Positions 17,213-27,199 are shown, numbered from the stretch's first letter. The stretch: DNA of 64,000 nucleotides from Candidatus Marithrix sp. (GCA_016744775.1 JADGDS010000005.1:1-64000); one strand, 5' to 3'. A program made the numbers and translations. The notes: generated by a model from the letters alone, not told the origin.

Positions 17213-17824
17213 ATGAATAAAAAAAATCAAACTTGGTTTATTACCGGTACTGATACTGGTATTGGTAAAACATGGTGTAGTTTAGCACTTATTAAACAAC
17301 TGAAACAACAAGGTTTACGAGTTGCTGGCATGAAACCTATTGCTAGCGGTTGTGAGAATGGTAAAAATTCTGACGCTGAACAAATTTTAGCCGCCAGTAG
17401 TTTAGCCTTACCCTATGAAATAGTAAATCCTTATGCCTTTGAACCAGCAATTGCACCTCATATTGCCGCTCAACAAGTTGGACAAACTATTGAATTACAA
17501 ATTCTTATTGAAAAATATAAACAACTAGCTGCATTAGCAGATGCGGTAGTAATTGAAGGAGCTGGTGGCTGGCGTGTACCAATTAATGCCAGCCAAAGCC
17601 TGAAAGATATGGTATTAGCAATTGATGCTAAAGTGATTTTAGTAGTGGGTTTACGCCTAGGCTGTATTAATCACGCCCTATTAACAGCCGAAGCTATACA
17701 AAGAGACGGCTGCACATTAGCGGCTTGGATTGCCAATCCCATTGATCCTGAATTTGACAGCAAAGCTTCTATTGAAACAATATCTTCCTACCTAGGAAAA
17801 CCCTTAAACTTAATTTCTCAATAA
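17213..17824 (+). CDS. bioD: Dethiobiotin synthetase BioD
   Basis: 203 residues. The P-loop GTDTGIGKTWCSLAL is near residue 11, and GMKPIASGCE carries the conserved Lys-Pro and substrate loop. VIEGAGGWRVPI is the Mg/ATP motif and VVGLRLGCINHALL the C-terminal nucleotide site. It closes the ureido ring of biotin by ATP-dependent carboxylation of DAPA. No other bio gene is near. Its 3' end overlaps the convergent TPR gene by 15 bases. Confidence 0.95.
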   Translation: MNKKNQTWFITGTDTGIGKTWCSLALIKQLKQQGLRVAGMKPIASGCENGKNSDAEQILAASSLALPYEIVNPYAFEPAIAPHIAAQQVGQTIELQILIEKYKQLAALADAVVIEGAGGWRVPINASQSLKDMVLAIDAKVILVVGLRLGCINHALLTAEAIQRDGCTLAAWIANPIDPEFDSKASIETISSYLGKPLNLISQ

Positions 17825-18217
17825 AGCCTGAGCGCGACTACGCGCTTCATCAGTACATTTATTATTTCCCATACCTTCACATGCTTGAGTTATTAAAACC
17901 CAATTTCTCACACGTAACTCTTTATATGTACTATCATCACCTGCCAAAGAGTTAGATTTTTTTGCTAAATTAGCAGCACGATTCCAATCTTCCTGCGTCA
18001 AACGTACACCAGCTAAATTATGCCACAAATAAGGATCGTGTGGCATGATACGTAAAGCCCGTTCTAATAAAGCCGCTGATTGTTCAAGCTGATCATTTTC
18101 AAAATAAGTTTTTGCATCCATAATTAAAGACACAACCGCTGATCTTGAATCAGCCATTGTAGCTGATGATGTGAATAAAAATAATAATAATATTATGACT
18201 TTATTTGTTTTTAACAT
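17810..18217 (-). CDS. Small secreted TPR protein
   Basis: 135 residues with a signal peptide (VIILLLFLFTSSATMADS). Two to three TPR-like helical pairs follow: AKTYFENDQLEQSAALLERALRIMPHDPYLWHNLAGVRL and DWNRAANLAKKSNSLA. A CEGMGNNKC pair could form a disulfide. It starts 19 bases after the PBP1b gene. A TPR partner behind mrcB is common in gammaproteobacteria and hints at a role in peptidoglycan synthesis control. Confidence 0.75.
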   Translation of the reverse strand: MLKTNKVIILLLFLFTSSATMADSRSAVVSLIMDAKTYFENDQLEQSAALLERALRIMPHDPYLWHNLAGVRLTQEDWNRAANLAKKSNSLAGDDSTYKELRVRNWVLITQACEGMGNNKCTDEARSRAQALLRN

Positions 18218-18236
18218 ATTGTTTTATCTCTTAAAT

Positions 18237-20534
18237 TTAATTACTTTTATATGGTATTTTCAGACCATTTATAGTACGCCATTTTATACCAGCAGGCACT
18301 CTAGGCGGCAAAGCTTGTGGATTAATAGAACGTATAAAATTTCTCCAAACAACCATAGCACCAGAACCACCACTTAAACCCATAGGTTTATTATCATCAC
18401 GCCCAACCCATGTCACAGTTGAAAATTCACTTCCAATACCGGCAAACCAACTATCACGTAAATCATTACTAGTACCAGTTTTACCTGCAAACACCATATG
18501 TTTTGGCAATGTTTTAGAAATTTTACGCCCGGTTCCGTTTCTAACTGCTTGTTGCATAGCAAAATTTAGTAAAAAAACAGAAGTAGGATCAAAACGTTTT
18601 TCCATCGACAAAGCATAACGTTGCACAGGTTTACCCTCATGAGTTAAAACATCACGAATTGCATGTACAGGCACATGAAAACCACCACTAGCAATAGTTT
18701 GATACAATTGAGCCACCTCCAAAGGAGTTAAAGAAAGACTACCTAATAACATAGATGGATATATATTTTTTAATTCTCGTGTCAGCCCTAAACGTTTTAA
18801 AGTTTCATGAAAAGTTTTCAAGCCTAATTTTTTACCCAAACGCACAGTAGCTAAATTATAAGAATTCGCTAAGGCTTTATATAAATAAACCGAACCATGT
18901 GAACGGTGATCATAATTTTGAGGTTTCCAAACTGTACCAGTATAACGATCAACCCATCTATATGGATGATCACTAATCCTAGAAGTTAAAGAATAAGAAC
19001 TACGTTCTAAAGCAGCTAAATAAACTGCAACTTTAACTAAGGAACCAATTTGACGCCTTGCCTTTAAAGGGCGATTAAAACCATCATATTTTGCTTTTCT
19101 TCCATTTATAAATGCAACAACTTCACCATTATCACAACGAGTTACCACCATAGCTCCTTCTATCTTGCGAGCTTTGCGACGTTTTTTGGATAATTTTGTT
19201 AAAGAACTCCTCATCGCTTGCTCACCTTTCTTTTGTAAAAAAGGATCTAAAGTAGTGATAATTCTTAATCCTTCAGACAAATCTAAAGCCTTCTTTTTAG
19301 TATCTGACGTAGTACGTAAATCTTCTGTACGATAATCGGTACGTAATTGGCTACGTACTAAACCCATAAAAGCAGGATAGGGAAATTGACTTTCAGCAGT
19401 ACTTTTTTCAATATCAAAACGTGTCTTCTTAGCACGTCGTGCTTCCATTGGGCTAATTTTTCCTAACTTACTCATAGTATCCAACACTAAATTACGACGA
19501 GCTAAAGCTCGCTTAGGATGCCGACGTGGATTATACATAGAAGCACCACGTATCAAACTCACAAGCAAGGCTACTTGATGCAATTTCAATTCTTCTAATG
19601 GGCGATTAAAATAAAATCGTGCTGCCATACCTACACCATGAATGGCACGACTACCATCTTGCCCTAAAAACACCTCATTAAAATAGGCTTCCAGAATTTG
19701 ATTCTTACTATAATGCCATTCCAATAACAATGCCATAATAGCTTCATTAAATTTACGTTTAAATGTACGCGCTGAACTTAAATATAAATTTTTCACTAAC
19801 TGCTGAGTAATTGTACTACCACCTTGTATCTGCCCACCCTTAATATTAGTAAGAATAGCACGTGCAATACCTCGTATGCTAATACCCATATGATTATAAA
19901 AATGACGATCTTCCATAGCAATCAATGCATTAATCAATGATTGAGGTATATCTTCTAAACGAACTACAATACGGTCTTCCTTATGATTAGGATATATTTT
20001 ACCAATTAATTTAGGTGGCAAACGTAGTAAAGCTACCTGACGAGTAGGTTCTAATTCAGTTATAGATTGAACTTTATTGCTTGAAAAACGAATTTTTACT
20101 AAACGTGAAGGATCAGTTGCTTCCCAAAATTTAAAAGCACGGGTTCTAATTTTAACTATATTATTACCTATAGGATTATATTTACCTGCCGAATTAGTAG
20201 AACCTTTACGATAACCTAGTGCTTTTAATTCCTCATTTAAGGCTTGAGTAGTTAAACTCATACCAGTATAAATTTCTAAAGGGCGAGCGTAAACACGCGC
20301 TGGCAATGACCAACGCTTGCCTTCAAATAGTTTACGAACTTTAATATCTAATGATATTACATGATAACTAAGGATTATCAATCCAATAATTAATATTAAC
20401 CAACGCCACTTAAAACGAAAACCCGATTTTCTAGGATTAGGGCGTTTTTTTGGTGTAGAATAAGACGTTCTACGGCGACGCTGTGGTGGTGGGCGACGGC
20501 GAATTGGTCGTCTAGTATTACGTGTACGTATCAT
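18237..20534 (-). CDS. mrcB: Bifunctional penicillin-binding protein 1B
   Basis: 765 residues. An Arg/Pro-rich cytoplasmic tail precedes one membrane helix (WRWLILIIGLIILSYHVISL, about 44-63). The UB2H region is followed by the GT51 glycosyltransferase with EDRHFYNHMGISIRGIARAI and GGSTITQQLVKNLYLS. The transpeptidase has the SxxK Ser in QIGSLVKVAVYLAAL, SYN in NSYNLATVRL and KTG in AGKTGTSNDLRDSWF. It polymerises and crosslinks peptidoglycan at the inner membrane. All catalytic motifs are intact. The gene leads a two-gene unit with the TPR protein. Confidence 0.93.
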   Translation of the reverse strand: MIRTRNTRRPIRRRPPPQRRRRTSYSTPKKRPNPRKSGFRFKWRWLILIIGLIILSYHVISLDIKVRKLFEGKRWSLPARVYARPLEIYTGMSLTTQALNEELKALGYRKGSTNSAGKYNPIGNNIVKIRTRAFKFWEATDPSRLVKIRFSSNKVQSITELEPTRQVALLRLPPKLIGKIYPNHKEDRIVVRLEDIPQSLINALIAMEDRHFYNHMGISIRGIARAILTNIKGGQIQGGSTITQQLVKNLYLSSARTFKRKFNEAIMALLLEWHYSKNQILEAYFNEVFLGQDGSRAIHGVGMAARFYFNRPLEELKLHQVALLVSLIRGASMYNPRRHPKRALARRNLVLDTMSKLGKISPMEARRAKKTRFDIEKSTAESQFPYPAFMGLVRSQLRTDYRTEDLRTTSDTKKKALDLSEGLRIITTLDPFLQKKGEQAMRSSLTKLSKKRRKARKIEGAMVVTRCDNGEVVAFINGRKAKYDGFNRPLKARRQIGSLVKVAVYLAALERSSYSLTSRISDHPYRWVDRYTGTVWKPQNYDHRSHGSVYLYKALANSYNLATVRLGKKLGLKTFHETLKRLGLTRELKNIYPSMLLGSLSLTPLEVAQLYQTIASGGFHVPVHAIRDVLTHEGKPVQRYALSMEKRFDPTSVFLLNFAMQQAVRNGTGRKISKTLPKHMVFAGKTGTSNDLRDSWFAGIGSEFSTVTWVGRDDNKPMGLSGGSGAMVVWRNFIRSINPQALPPRVPAGIKWRTINGLKIPYKSN

Positions 20535-20595
20535 TACTTAATGTTACTCGATTTATTGTTTATATTTTAATTATATCAAAACTAAGGCGTAAATT

Positions 20596-21504
20596 ATGTC
20601 TGAAGAACAACAATCTATTGATGACCAATCAATCACAAATATAAATGAACGATCTGCCAGATATCAAGCACGATATTTAGCTCTTGAAGAATTATTAGAA
20701 TTTGCGGTAGAAAGTGGTAAATTAGAACCGCTTGAACTTGCAGTTGAGGTAAAACAGCTAAAACAAATATTATTTTATACGCCAATTGAGGATTTAAGTT
20801 TTGAAGAAATTTGTAAAGCTGAAGCTCAATTAGAGCAATACTATACTAAAATAGCACAATTAATTAGTCCTGTATCATTATTAACTTTACGTGCTACTAA
20901 TGAAAATTATCAAATAGTTAGACCGTGGTGGCAAGCCTTATTTCTTGGTGCTGGCTCAGCTGGTCGTAATTTTTTTCGACAATTATTTTGGGTTGCAATA
21001 CTATTGATAAGTTTAATGTTTGTTAGACAATATATGACCCTAGATACAGAAACTAAGCATTCAGAATTTTTAAAATTTATTGAACCATTCTTATATGGTG
21101 CATTAGGTGCATTAATTTATTTATATAAATCATTAACTGAACGTTATATTAATCGTACATTACATCCAAAAGAATTATATACCCAATGGTTACGTCTATT
21201 TATGGGTGCATTAGTTGGTGGATTGCTAGTCAATTTATTAAACGTTGTTCCTGATAATCAAATGTTAAATAATGCGATTTCTTCAATAGTAGTTGGATTC
21301 TTAGCTGGTTACAGTGTAGAATTTTTCTATAATACTTTAGATAAAGCAATTCATGCTATTACTCCATATACCACGCTTGCACAACCAACTATCAATATGA
21401 CTCCACAACAGGTACAAATTGATAATTTAACAAAACGCCTTATGGAAATGAATAATGAGGCTGATAAAGAAACTATTCGACGATTGTTGGAAAAATTAGT
21501 TTAA
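20596..21504 (+). CDS. Uncharacterised membrane protein
   Basis: 302 residues, family not recognised. The N-terminal 110 residues are acidic and helical (LEELLEFAVESGKLEPLELAVEVKQL). Four hydrophobic segments follow at about 133-150, 163-180, 200-220 and 230-247 (QLFWVAILLISLMF; LYGALGALIYLYK; LFMGALVGGLLVNLL; AISSIVVGFLAGYSVEFFY). A cytoplasmic tail contains a short coiled coil (IDNLTKRLMEMNNEADKETI). It is divergent from mrcB with a 60-bp gap and convergent with the Do protease. The Gly-rich third and fourth helices suggest helix packing. No function is proposed. Confidence 0.8.
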   Translation: MSEEQQSIDDQSITNINERSARYQARYLALEELLEFAVESGKLEPLELAVEVKQLKQILFYTPIEDLSFEEICKAEAQLEQYYTKIAQLISPVSLLTLRATNENYQIVRPWWQALFLGAGSAGRNFFRQLFWVAILLISLMFVRQYMTLDTETKHSEFLKFIEPFLYGALGALIYLYKSLTERYINRTLHPKELYTQWLRLFMGALVGGLLVNLLNVVPDNQMLNNAISSIVVGFLAGYSVEFFYNTLDKAIHAITPYTTLAQPTINMTPQQVQIDNLTKRLMEMNNEADKETIRRLLEKLV

Positions 21505-21508
21505 GTAT

Positions 21509-21541
21509 AAACCTGACAGGTTTTTAAAACCTGTCAGGTTT
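21509..21541. repeat. CCTGACAGG palindrome, copy 4 (bidirectional terminator position)
   Basis: Strong stem exactly between the convergent membrane-protein and Do-protease genes, 4 bases after one stop and 11 before the other. Confidence 0.8.
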
Positions 21542-21552
21542 GTTCACAATAT

Positions 21553-22857
21553 TTATTTCAATTGAACCGATAAAAGTCTATTATCACGTTGTACTTGCAA
21601 TGAACGTGGATTATAGTATTTAAACATTCTTGTTAATTCAGATATTTCTTTGATTTGTTTGCCATTAAAGCCGGATATAAAATCACCTTTCAGAAAACCA
21701 ATTTTCCAAGCGGCGGTATTTTTCATTACTTTTACTACTTTAATGCCTTTTGAAGTATTTTTTAAGAGTAAACCTTGTAAATACTTATGAATAGTACTAC
21801 CTTGAACTCGATCATCTGCAATCACTGCGGTGAAATTATAAGTACGTCTTTTACGTATAACTTTTATTTTAACTCTTTCACCAATAGTTAATAAACCAAC
21901 ACTATTTCTAATATCAGAGGCTGATTTTACCGGTTTATTATTAATTGCTATGATTACATCACTAGAACGTAAGCCTGCTTTGCTTGCAGGGGAACCGGGT
22001 AGAACTTTAGCTATAACACCACCTTTTTTACCGTTTGTCCCAAATGCACGGGCTAATTGTGGTGTTAATTCTTGTATGTGTATGCCTAAACTTCCTCGTC
22101 GTACTTCACCAAACTTAACTAAATGTTTTATAACCTTATTAACCATATTGCTGGGTATGGCAAAGCCAATTCCTACACTATTACCATTTGGTGCTAAAAT
22201 TGCTGTATTAATACCAACTAATTTACCTCTTAAATTTACTAATGCACCACCTGAGTTGCCGGGATTAATTGAGGCATCTGTTTGAATAAAATCTTCATAA
22301 CCTTCAATGCCTAAGCCGGTACGCCCTAAAGCACTTACAATTCCTGAAGTTACAGTTTGCCCTAAACCAAAGGGATTACCAATCGCAACTACAAAATCAC
22401 CTACTTCTAATCTATCTGAATTAGCTAATGGCACAGCAGTTAAGTTTTGTGCTGGAATTTTTAATAAGGCAATATCTGTTTCAGGATCTGCTCCAATTAA
22501 TTTAGCAGTAAATTTACGACCATCACGCAAAGTTACAGCTATTTCAGTTGCTTTTGCAATAACATGATTATTTGTTAATACATAACCAGCGCGTGCATTA
22601 ATAATAACTCCAGAACCACGACTCTGTTCTTTCTTTTCTTTTACATCAGGTAAATCAAAAAAATGACGGAAAAAAGGATCATTAAATAAAGGGTTGCTAA
22701 CACTACTACGACTGCTTGATGAGATATTAACGACTGCTGGTGTGACTGTTTTTAACATTGGTGCAAGGCTAGGTACGCCCATTGGTAATTGAGCAAATGC
22801 AAATTGCCCAGTTATTAGTAGCAATAAAGAGATTAAATAGGAATTTATTTTATACAT
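21553..22857 (-). CDS. degQ: Do-type periplasmic serine endoprotease (DegP/DegQ family)
   Basis: 434 residues with a signal peptide (SLLLLITGQFAFA). The trypsin-like domain has His in VLTNNHVIAKA, Asp in DPETDIALLKI and Ser in INPGNSGGALVNL. Two PDZ domains follow: GVIAKVLPGSPASKAGLRSSD and the region after it ending with NRLLSVQL. It degrades or refolds misfolded envelope proteins. The short linker loop in the protease domain and the length fit DegQ/MucD more than DegP; the exact subtype is uncertain. Divergent from ispH. Confidence 0.9.
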   Translation of the reverse strand: MYKINSYLISLLLLITGQFAFAQLPMGVPSLAPMLKTVTPAVVNISSSSRSSVSNPLFNDPFFRHFFDLPDVKEKKEQSRGSGVIINARAGYVLTNNHVIAKATEIAVTLRDGRKFTAKLIGADPETDIALLKIPAQNLTAVPLANSDRLEVGDFVVAIGNPFGLGQTVTSGIVSALGRTGLGIEGYEDFIQTDASINPGNSGGALVNLRGKLVGINTAILAPNGNSVGIGFAIPSNMVNKVIKHLVKFGEVRRGSLGIHIQELTPQLARAFGTNGKKGGVIAKVLPGSPASKAGLRSSDVIIAINNKPVKSASDIRNSVGLLTIGERVKIKVIRKRRTYNFTAVIADDRVQGSTIHKYLQGLLLKNTSKGIKVVKVMKNTAAWKIGFLKGDFISGFNGKQIKEISELTRMFKYYNPRSLQVQRDNRLLSVQLK

Positions 22858-22925
22858 AGTTCATAATTTAAGTGAGTAGATACTTTAATTATAAATTTAA
22901 ATAGTAAAAATTTCAATATAATCTT

Positions 22926-23852
22926 ATGGATATTACTCTAGCTCAACCTCGTGGCTTTTGTGCCGGTGTAGTGCGTGCGATAGAAATCGTTGAACGTGCT
23001 TTAGATATTTATCAACATCCTATTTATGTTTTACATGAGATAGTACATAATACTTATGTGGTTAATGATTTAAAAAAACGAGGTGCGGTATTTGTTGAAA
23101 CTTTAGATGAGGTGCCGCTGGGCGCAATTTGTATTTTTAGTGCGCATGGTGTTGCAACAACTATTGTAAAAGATGCTAAGCAGCGACAATTAGAAGTGAT
23201 TGATGCAACTTGCCCTCTTGTTACAAAGGTGCATTCACAAGCACAACGTTATGCAAAAAAGGGTTTTGAAATCATTATTATTGGTCATCCGGGGCATCCT
23301 GAAGTGGAAGGAACACGTGGTAGTGTTGAAGGAATAGTGCATGTGTTATCTACACTTGAAGAAGTAAAAGATTTACAGATTAAAGATTCTGAACGGGTGG
23401 CTTATGTAACTCAAACTACTTTAAGTGTTGATGATACTCGTGATGTTATTGAGGCTTTAACAGCGCGTTTTCCTAAAATTCAGGGTCCAGATTTAAGTGA
23501 TATTTGCTATGCAACTCAAAATAGGCAAAATGCTGTACGTCAATTAGCGTCTGATATTGATGTTTTATTAGTTGTAGGTTCTAATAATAGTTCTAATTCA
23601 AATCGCTTACGCGAAGTAGGTACACATGCAGAGATACCATCTTATTTAATTGAAAATGCAAATGATTTGCAAGATGAATGGTTTATAAATAAACCAAAAG
23701 TAGGTATAACTGCTGGTGCATCAGCACCAGAAATTTTGATTGATCAAGTATTGGAACGTTTGGCTGGTTTGGAACTGACTAATGTTACTACAATGCCCGG
23801 TAAGACTGAAACTACTACTTTTCGTATTCCTGTGGAGTTGTTGAAGAGTTAG
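22926..23852 (+). CDS. ispH: 4-hydroxy-3-methylbut-2-enyl diphosphate reductase IspH
   Basis: 308 residues. The three iron-sulfur cysteines lie in PRGFCAGVVRAIEIVERAL (Cys12), DATCPLVTKVH and LSDICYATQNRQ. HEIVHN and the catalytic Glu region TQTTLSVDDT are also present, as is VGSNNSSNSNRL for substrate binding. It makes IPP and DMAPP in the last step of the MEP pathway. It ends before a palindrome shared with the convergent gene. Confidence 0.97.
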   Translation: MDITLAQPRGFCAGVVRAIEIVERALDIYQHPIYVLHEIVHNTYVVNDLKKRGAVFVETLDEVPLGAICIFSAHGVATTIVKDAKQRQLEVIDATCPLVTKVHSQAQRYAKKGFEIIIIGHPGHPEVEGTRGSVEGIVHVLSTLEEVKDLQIKDSERVAYVTQTTLSVDDTRDVIEALTARFPKIQGPDLSDICYATQNRQNAVRQLASDIDVLLVVGSNNSSNSNRLREVGTHAEIPSYLIENANDLQDEWFINKPKVGITAGASAPEILIDQVLERLAGLELTNVTTMPGKTETTTFRIPVELLKS

Positions 23853-23866
23853 CACAAGGCGGCCAA

Positions 23867-23899
23867 AGACCTGACAGATTTTAAAAACCTGTCAGGTCT
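23867..23899. repeat. CCTGACAGG palindrome, copy 5 (bidirectional terminator position)
   Basis: Stem with one arm mismatch (CTGACAGATTTT), located between the stops of the convergent ispH and carboxymuconolactone-decarboxylase-like genes. Confidence 0.75.
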
Positions 23900-23906
23900 A
23901 AAAACC

Positions 23907-24458
23907 CTATTTAGTATTTGAGACGGCTTTAACTACAGCCGGTATTTGTGATAATACTGGGGCACCATCCATTAATAATGCTATTGGTACAACTTCAAAT
24001 ACTTCTTCTATAGAAGCATGAGTCTTTAAAGCTTCTTTAGCATGTAGAGTAATTTGTTTTTCATTACGCATTACTAAGCCAATCGCTAAGGCTATTAATT
24101 CGCGTTCATGATGTTCTAAATTACCTTTAGATAAAGAAAATTCAGCCCATGAATCTTGCCAAGCTTCCCATAATTCATCTTTATCGGGTGTAGCTTTCAT
24201 AAATAAAGCAATTTTTTGAACTTGTTTTATATCTTTTTTCTTAGCACCTAATTTACGTGCGTCTGTAGTATGTATCTCAATACAACGATGGCATTGCTTA
24301 TGTAAAGCCATTCCTAAAGTAATAAGTTCCTTAGTCACACGAGTTAAATGCCCCTTTTTAGTACTTTCTTGAGCTAATTCTCCCATGATTTCTAAGAAAT
24401 CCGCGATACCATAATTTTGTGCTTTTCTAATAAAACTATTAAATGTTTCTTTTGCCAT
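23907..24458 (-). CDS. Carboxymuconolactone decarboxylase / AhpD-like protein
   Basis: 183 residues. LGMALHKQCHRCIEIHTTDARKLGAKKKDI carries the CxxC-x(3)-H motif of AhpD-like peroxidase partners. A second, degenerate half of the domain (HERELIALAIGLVMRNEKQITLHAKEALKTHASIEEVFEV) lacks the cysteines. That gives a duplicated CMD fold with one active site. A redox role is likely; the substrate is unknown. It starts 1 base after der, so it is probably cotranscribed. Confidence 0.8.
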   Translation of the reverse strand: MAKETFNSFIRKAQNYGIADFLEIMGELAQESTKKGHLTRVTKELITLGMALHKQCHRCIEIHTTDARKLGAKKKDIKQVQKIALFMKATPDKDELWEAWQDSWAEFSLSKGNLEHHERELIALAIGLVMRNEKQITLHAKEALKTHASIEEVFEVVPIALLMDGAPVLSQIPAVVKAVSNTK

Positions 24459-24459
24459 T

Positions 24460-25848
24460 TTACTTTTTCTTCTTCACATGTTTCATTAAACGTACTTTTT
24501 TCTGACGTTGGCGTTGTGTCAAAGTATTTTTACGCCCTGCAAAGGGATTTTCCCCTTGCTTAAATACTAACTGAAGTGGTGTACCATTTAGTTGCAATTG
24601 TTCACGCAAAATATTAGTTAAATAGCGTTTATAAGTTGCTGAAATAGAACTAACTTGGTTGCCATGAATCACAAATAAAGGAGGATTTGTGCCAGCCTGA
24701 TGAATATAACGTAATTTAATTCTTCTGCCACGTGCTATTGGTGGTTCGTGTTTACTGATAGCTGCTTCTAATATATAGTTTAATTTAGAAGTAGTGGTTT
24801 GTTTATTAGCCGCTTCCCATGCCGCATTAATTGATTTAAATAAGTTTTTAATACCCCTACCATGTAATGCTGAAATAAAATGAGTATTAGCAAAATCAAT
24901 AAAGTGGAGTTTTCGACTTAAATTATAACGTATCTGTTCACGCTGACTGGCTTCTAATCCATCCCATTTATTGACTGCAATTACCAAAGCTCGCCCACTA
25001 TCAAGCACATTACCTAGTAAATTGGCATCTTGATCTGTCATGCCTTCATTGGCATCTAATAACATTACGACTACGTTGGAAGATTCAATCGCTTGTAATG
25101 CTTTAATAACGCTAAATTTTTCAATAGTTTCATGAACTTTAGCCCGTCTTCTGACACCAGCTGTATCAATTAAAGTATATGATTTGTCTTCACGTTCAAA
25201 CGGTATAAAAATACTATCACGAGTTGTTCCCGGTTTATCAAAGGCAATAACGCGCTCATAGCCTAAAATACAATTAACTAAGGTAGATTTACCAACATTA
25301 GGGCGACCAAGAATTGCAACTTTTATGCGATTATCTTTATTTTCTTCTATTTTTTCACTATCAGGAAAACTAGCTAAAACTGGTTCCATGAGTTCATCAA
25401 TGCCACTCCTATGAGCAGCAGAAATACTATATGCTTCTAAACCTAAACCCTGAAATTCAGCACTGATAATTTCAGCCTGTATTCCTTCGGATTTATTTAT
25501 GATTAAATATATAGGAATATTAAACTTACGTATTTGTTCGGCAAGATTTTCATCCACTGGAGTTAATCCAGCACGCCCATCAACCACAAAAAATATAGCG
25601 TCAGATTCTTCTATAGCTAATAAAGCTTGTTGTGTAATATGACTGACAATCACATCATCATCAATACCAATACCACCTGTATCTATCACCCAATAATCGC
25701 GATCACCCACAGATCCTCGACCAAATTTTCGATCACGAGTTAAACCAGATTCATCGGCTACTAAGGCATCACGAGTTTTAGTTAAAGCATTGAAAAATGT
25801 AGATTTACCTACATTTGGTCTGCCAATAATGCTAATTGTAGGAAGCAT
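24460..25848 (-). CDS. der: Ribosome-assembly GTPase Der (EngA)
   Basis: 462 residues. There are two tandem G domains: GRPNVGKSTFFNALT with DTGG and NKSE, and GRPNVGKSTLVNCIL with DTAGVRRRAKVHE and NKWD. A C-terminal KH-like domain (RGRRIKLRYIHQAGTNPPLFVIHGNQ) is followed by a basic tail (RQRQKKVRLMKHVKKKK). It is required for 50S subunit assembly. The gene lies tightly between the Sel1 and CMD genes in one unit. Confidence 0.96.
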   Translation of the reverse strand: MLPTISIIGRPNVGKSTFFNALTKTRDALVADESGLTRDRKFGRGSVGDRDYWVIDTGGIGIDDDVIVSHITQQALLAIEESDAIFFVVDGRAGLTPVDENLAEQIRKFNIPIYLIINKSEGIQAEIISAEFQGLGLEAYSISAAHRSGIDELMEPVLASFPDSEKIEENKDNRIKVAILGRPNVGKSTLVNCILGYERVIAFDKPGTTRDSIFIPFEREDKSYTLIDTAGVRRRAKVHETIEKFSVIKALQAIESSNVVVMLLDANEGMTDQDANLLGNVLDSGRALVIAVNKWDGLEASQREQIRYNLSRKLHFIDFANTHFISALHGRGIKNLFKSINAAWEAANKQTTTSKLNYILEAAISKHEPPIARGRRIKLRYIHQAGTNPPLFVIHGNQVSSISATYKRYLTNILREQLQLNGTPLQLVFKQGENPFAGRKNTLTQRQRQKKVRLMKHVKKKK

Positions 25849-25851
25849 AAA

Positions 25852-26295
25852 TTAAAATCCCGCTTTAGCAAACCAGCGTTTAGCTTCATCTAAATCAACT
25901 TCAACTCCAAGCCCTTCTTGATACATATTACCTAAAGTTGCTTGTGCGCCTGCTAAACCTTGTTCAGAGGCTAACTTAAACCAATGAATAGCTTGAGCAT
26001 AATCTTGCTCAACACATTCACCTTGCATATACATAAATCCCAAACCATGTTGTGCTAAGTCAAAACCTTGTTCAGCGGCTGATTTCATCCAAGCTAGTGC
26101 TTTTGTTTCATTAGCAACCATACCTAATCCATTTTGAACCATAATGGCAAGGCGATATTGTGCTTCTGAAAAACCTTTTTCAGCTAATGGAAAAAGTAAT
26201 TCATAAGCGCGAACAAATTGTTTAGTTTCAAAAGCTGAGATGCCACTTCTTAAAGTCATAGTATCTTCAGCAGATATGTTATTTTCAGTTGTCAT
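25852..26295 (-). CDS. Sel1-repeat protein
   Basis: 147 residues, with no signal peptide seen. Three Sel1-type helical repeats can be read: AQYRLAIMVQNGLGMVANETKALAWMKSAAEQG, AQHGLGFMYMQGECVEQDYAQAIHWFKLASEQG and AQATLGNMYQEGLGVEVDLDEAKRWFAKAGF. Such repeats mediate protein-protein contacts. It is first in a unit with der and the CMD-like gene (gaps of 3 and 1 bases). Confidence 0.85.
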   Translation of the reverse strand: MTTENNISAEDTMTLRSGISAFETKQFVRAYELLFPLAEKGFSEAQYRLAIMVQNGLGMVANETKALAWMKSAAEQGFDLAQHGLGFMYMQGECVEQDYAQAIHWFKLASEQGLAGAQATLGNMYQEGLGVEVDLDEAKRWFAKAGF

Positions 26296-26320
26296 ATTTG
26301 TAAGTATATAGTTAATAAAA

Positions 26321-27199
26321 TTATTTTGTTTCAGCGAGTAAAGCTTTTAATCTTGCAATTTCAGCTTCAACTTGTTCAACTCGTTGTGCTTCAGTTTTAG
26401 CTAGTTGTTCTGCTTTTTCAACTTGTTGTGCTGCAATAAGTATTTGTTGCTCTGCTCTGTCTGCCCTTTTTGTCTCTGCTTCAACTAATTGTTCTGCTTT
26501 TTGTGCCCGTTGTTCAGCATATTTTCTAGCGATTTTTTCTTGTCGGTAATCGGGCAAAATAAAAGCTTGATAAACTGGATCATCCATCATAGTTTCAAAA
26601 GATGGGCGTTTATGTAAATCACTAATTCTAAATTGAAAACCCGGTAATACCGTAGATTGTATGATGTCTCCATCAATGCGTTCAATAGGTATATATAAGC
26701 CTTTATTAAGTCTATAAAATTCCATCTGAAAATTAAGACCATATAAAATATAATATTCTTGAACACCAGCATCGGCATATTCTGCTTTTTTTACAATGGT
26801 ATCTCGTTTAACTTCTGCGCTTGAAGAATCAGATAGTGCTTCTATACATATATCAAAAATACCATTATAACTACGATCTGTAGGTAAAAGTTTGACTGGA
26901 TTATGATTAAGTACAATTCCTAAATCAGGCTTACGAATAGTTACCTTATTAGCTAATTGTAAACGAAATCCCATTTCTAAGCCAGTAAATTCAGCAATTG
27001 GATTAACAGTCAAATATTGATCTAATGTTTTTTGAAACCATTTATATACTAAATAAGTAATAAAGTCAGACACTGTTTTTTCCTCTAAACAACCATTATT
27101 CCATTCAGAATGAATTTCCGAATCGTTATAGTATTGTTCCCAATATTGCTGTTCTGTAATATGTTCAATGGGATTTTTTAAAGCGGCTAATGCTGACAT
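26321..27199 (-). CDS. Uma2-family endonuclease-like protein with C-terminal coiled coil
   Basis: 292 residues. The Uma2/DUF820 nuclease-fold landmarks are present: TVRKPDLGIVL-type strand (VTIRKPDLGIVL), CIEALSDSSSAEVKRDTIVKKAEYADAGVQEYYILY and FYRLNKGLYIPIE with LPGFQFRISDL. From about residue 215 a regular AEQ/AET heptad-like coiled coil (AEQRAQKAEQLVEAETKRADRAEQQ) runs to the end. Uma2 proteins are restriction-endonuclease-fold proteins abundant in cyanobacteria and sulfur bacteria. Their target is unknown. Confidence 0.85.
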   Translation of the reverse strand: MSALAALKNPIEHITEQQYWEQYYNDSEIHSEWNNGCLEEKTVSDFITYLVYKWFQKTLDQYLTVNPIAEFTGLEMGFRLQLANKVTIRKPDLGIVLNHNPVKLLPTDRSYNGIFDICIEALSDSSSAEVKRDTIVKKAEYADAGVQEYYILYGLNFQMEFYRLNKGLYIPIERIDGDIIQSTVLPGFQFRISDLHKRPSFETMMDDPVYQAFILPDYRQEKIARKYAEQRAQKAEQLVEAETKRADRAEQQILIAAQQVEKAEQLAKTEAQRVEQVEAEIARLKALLAETK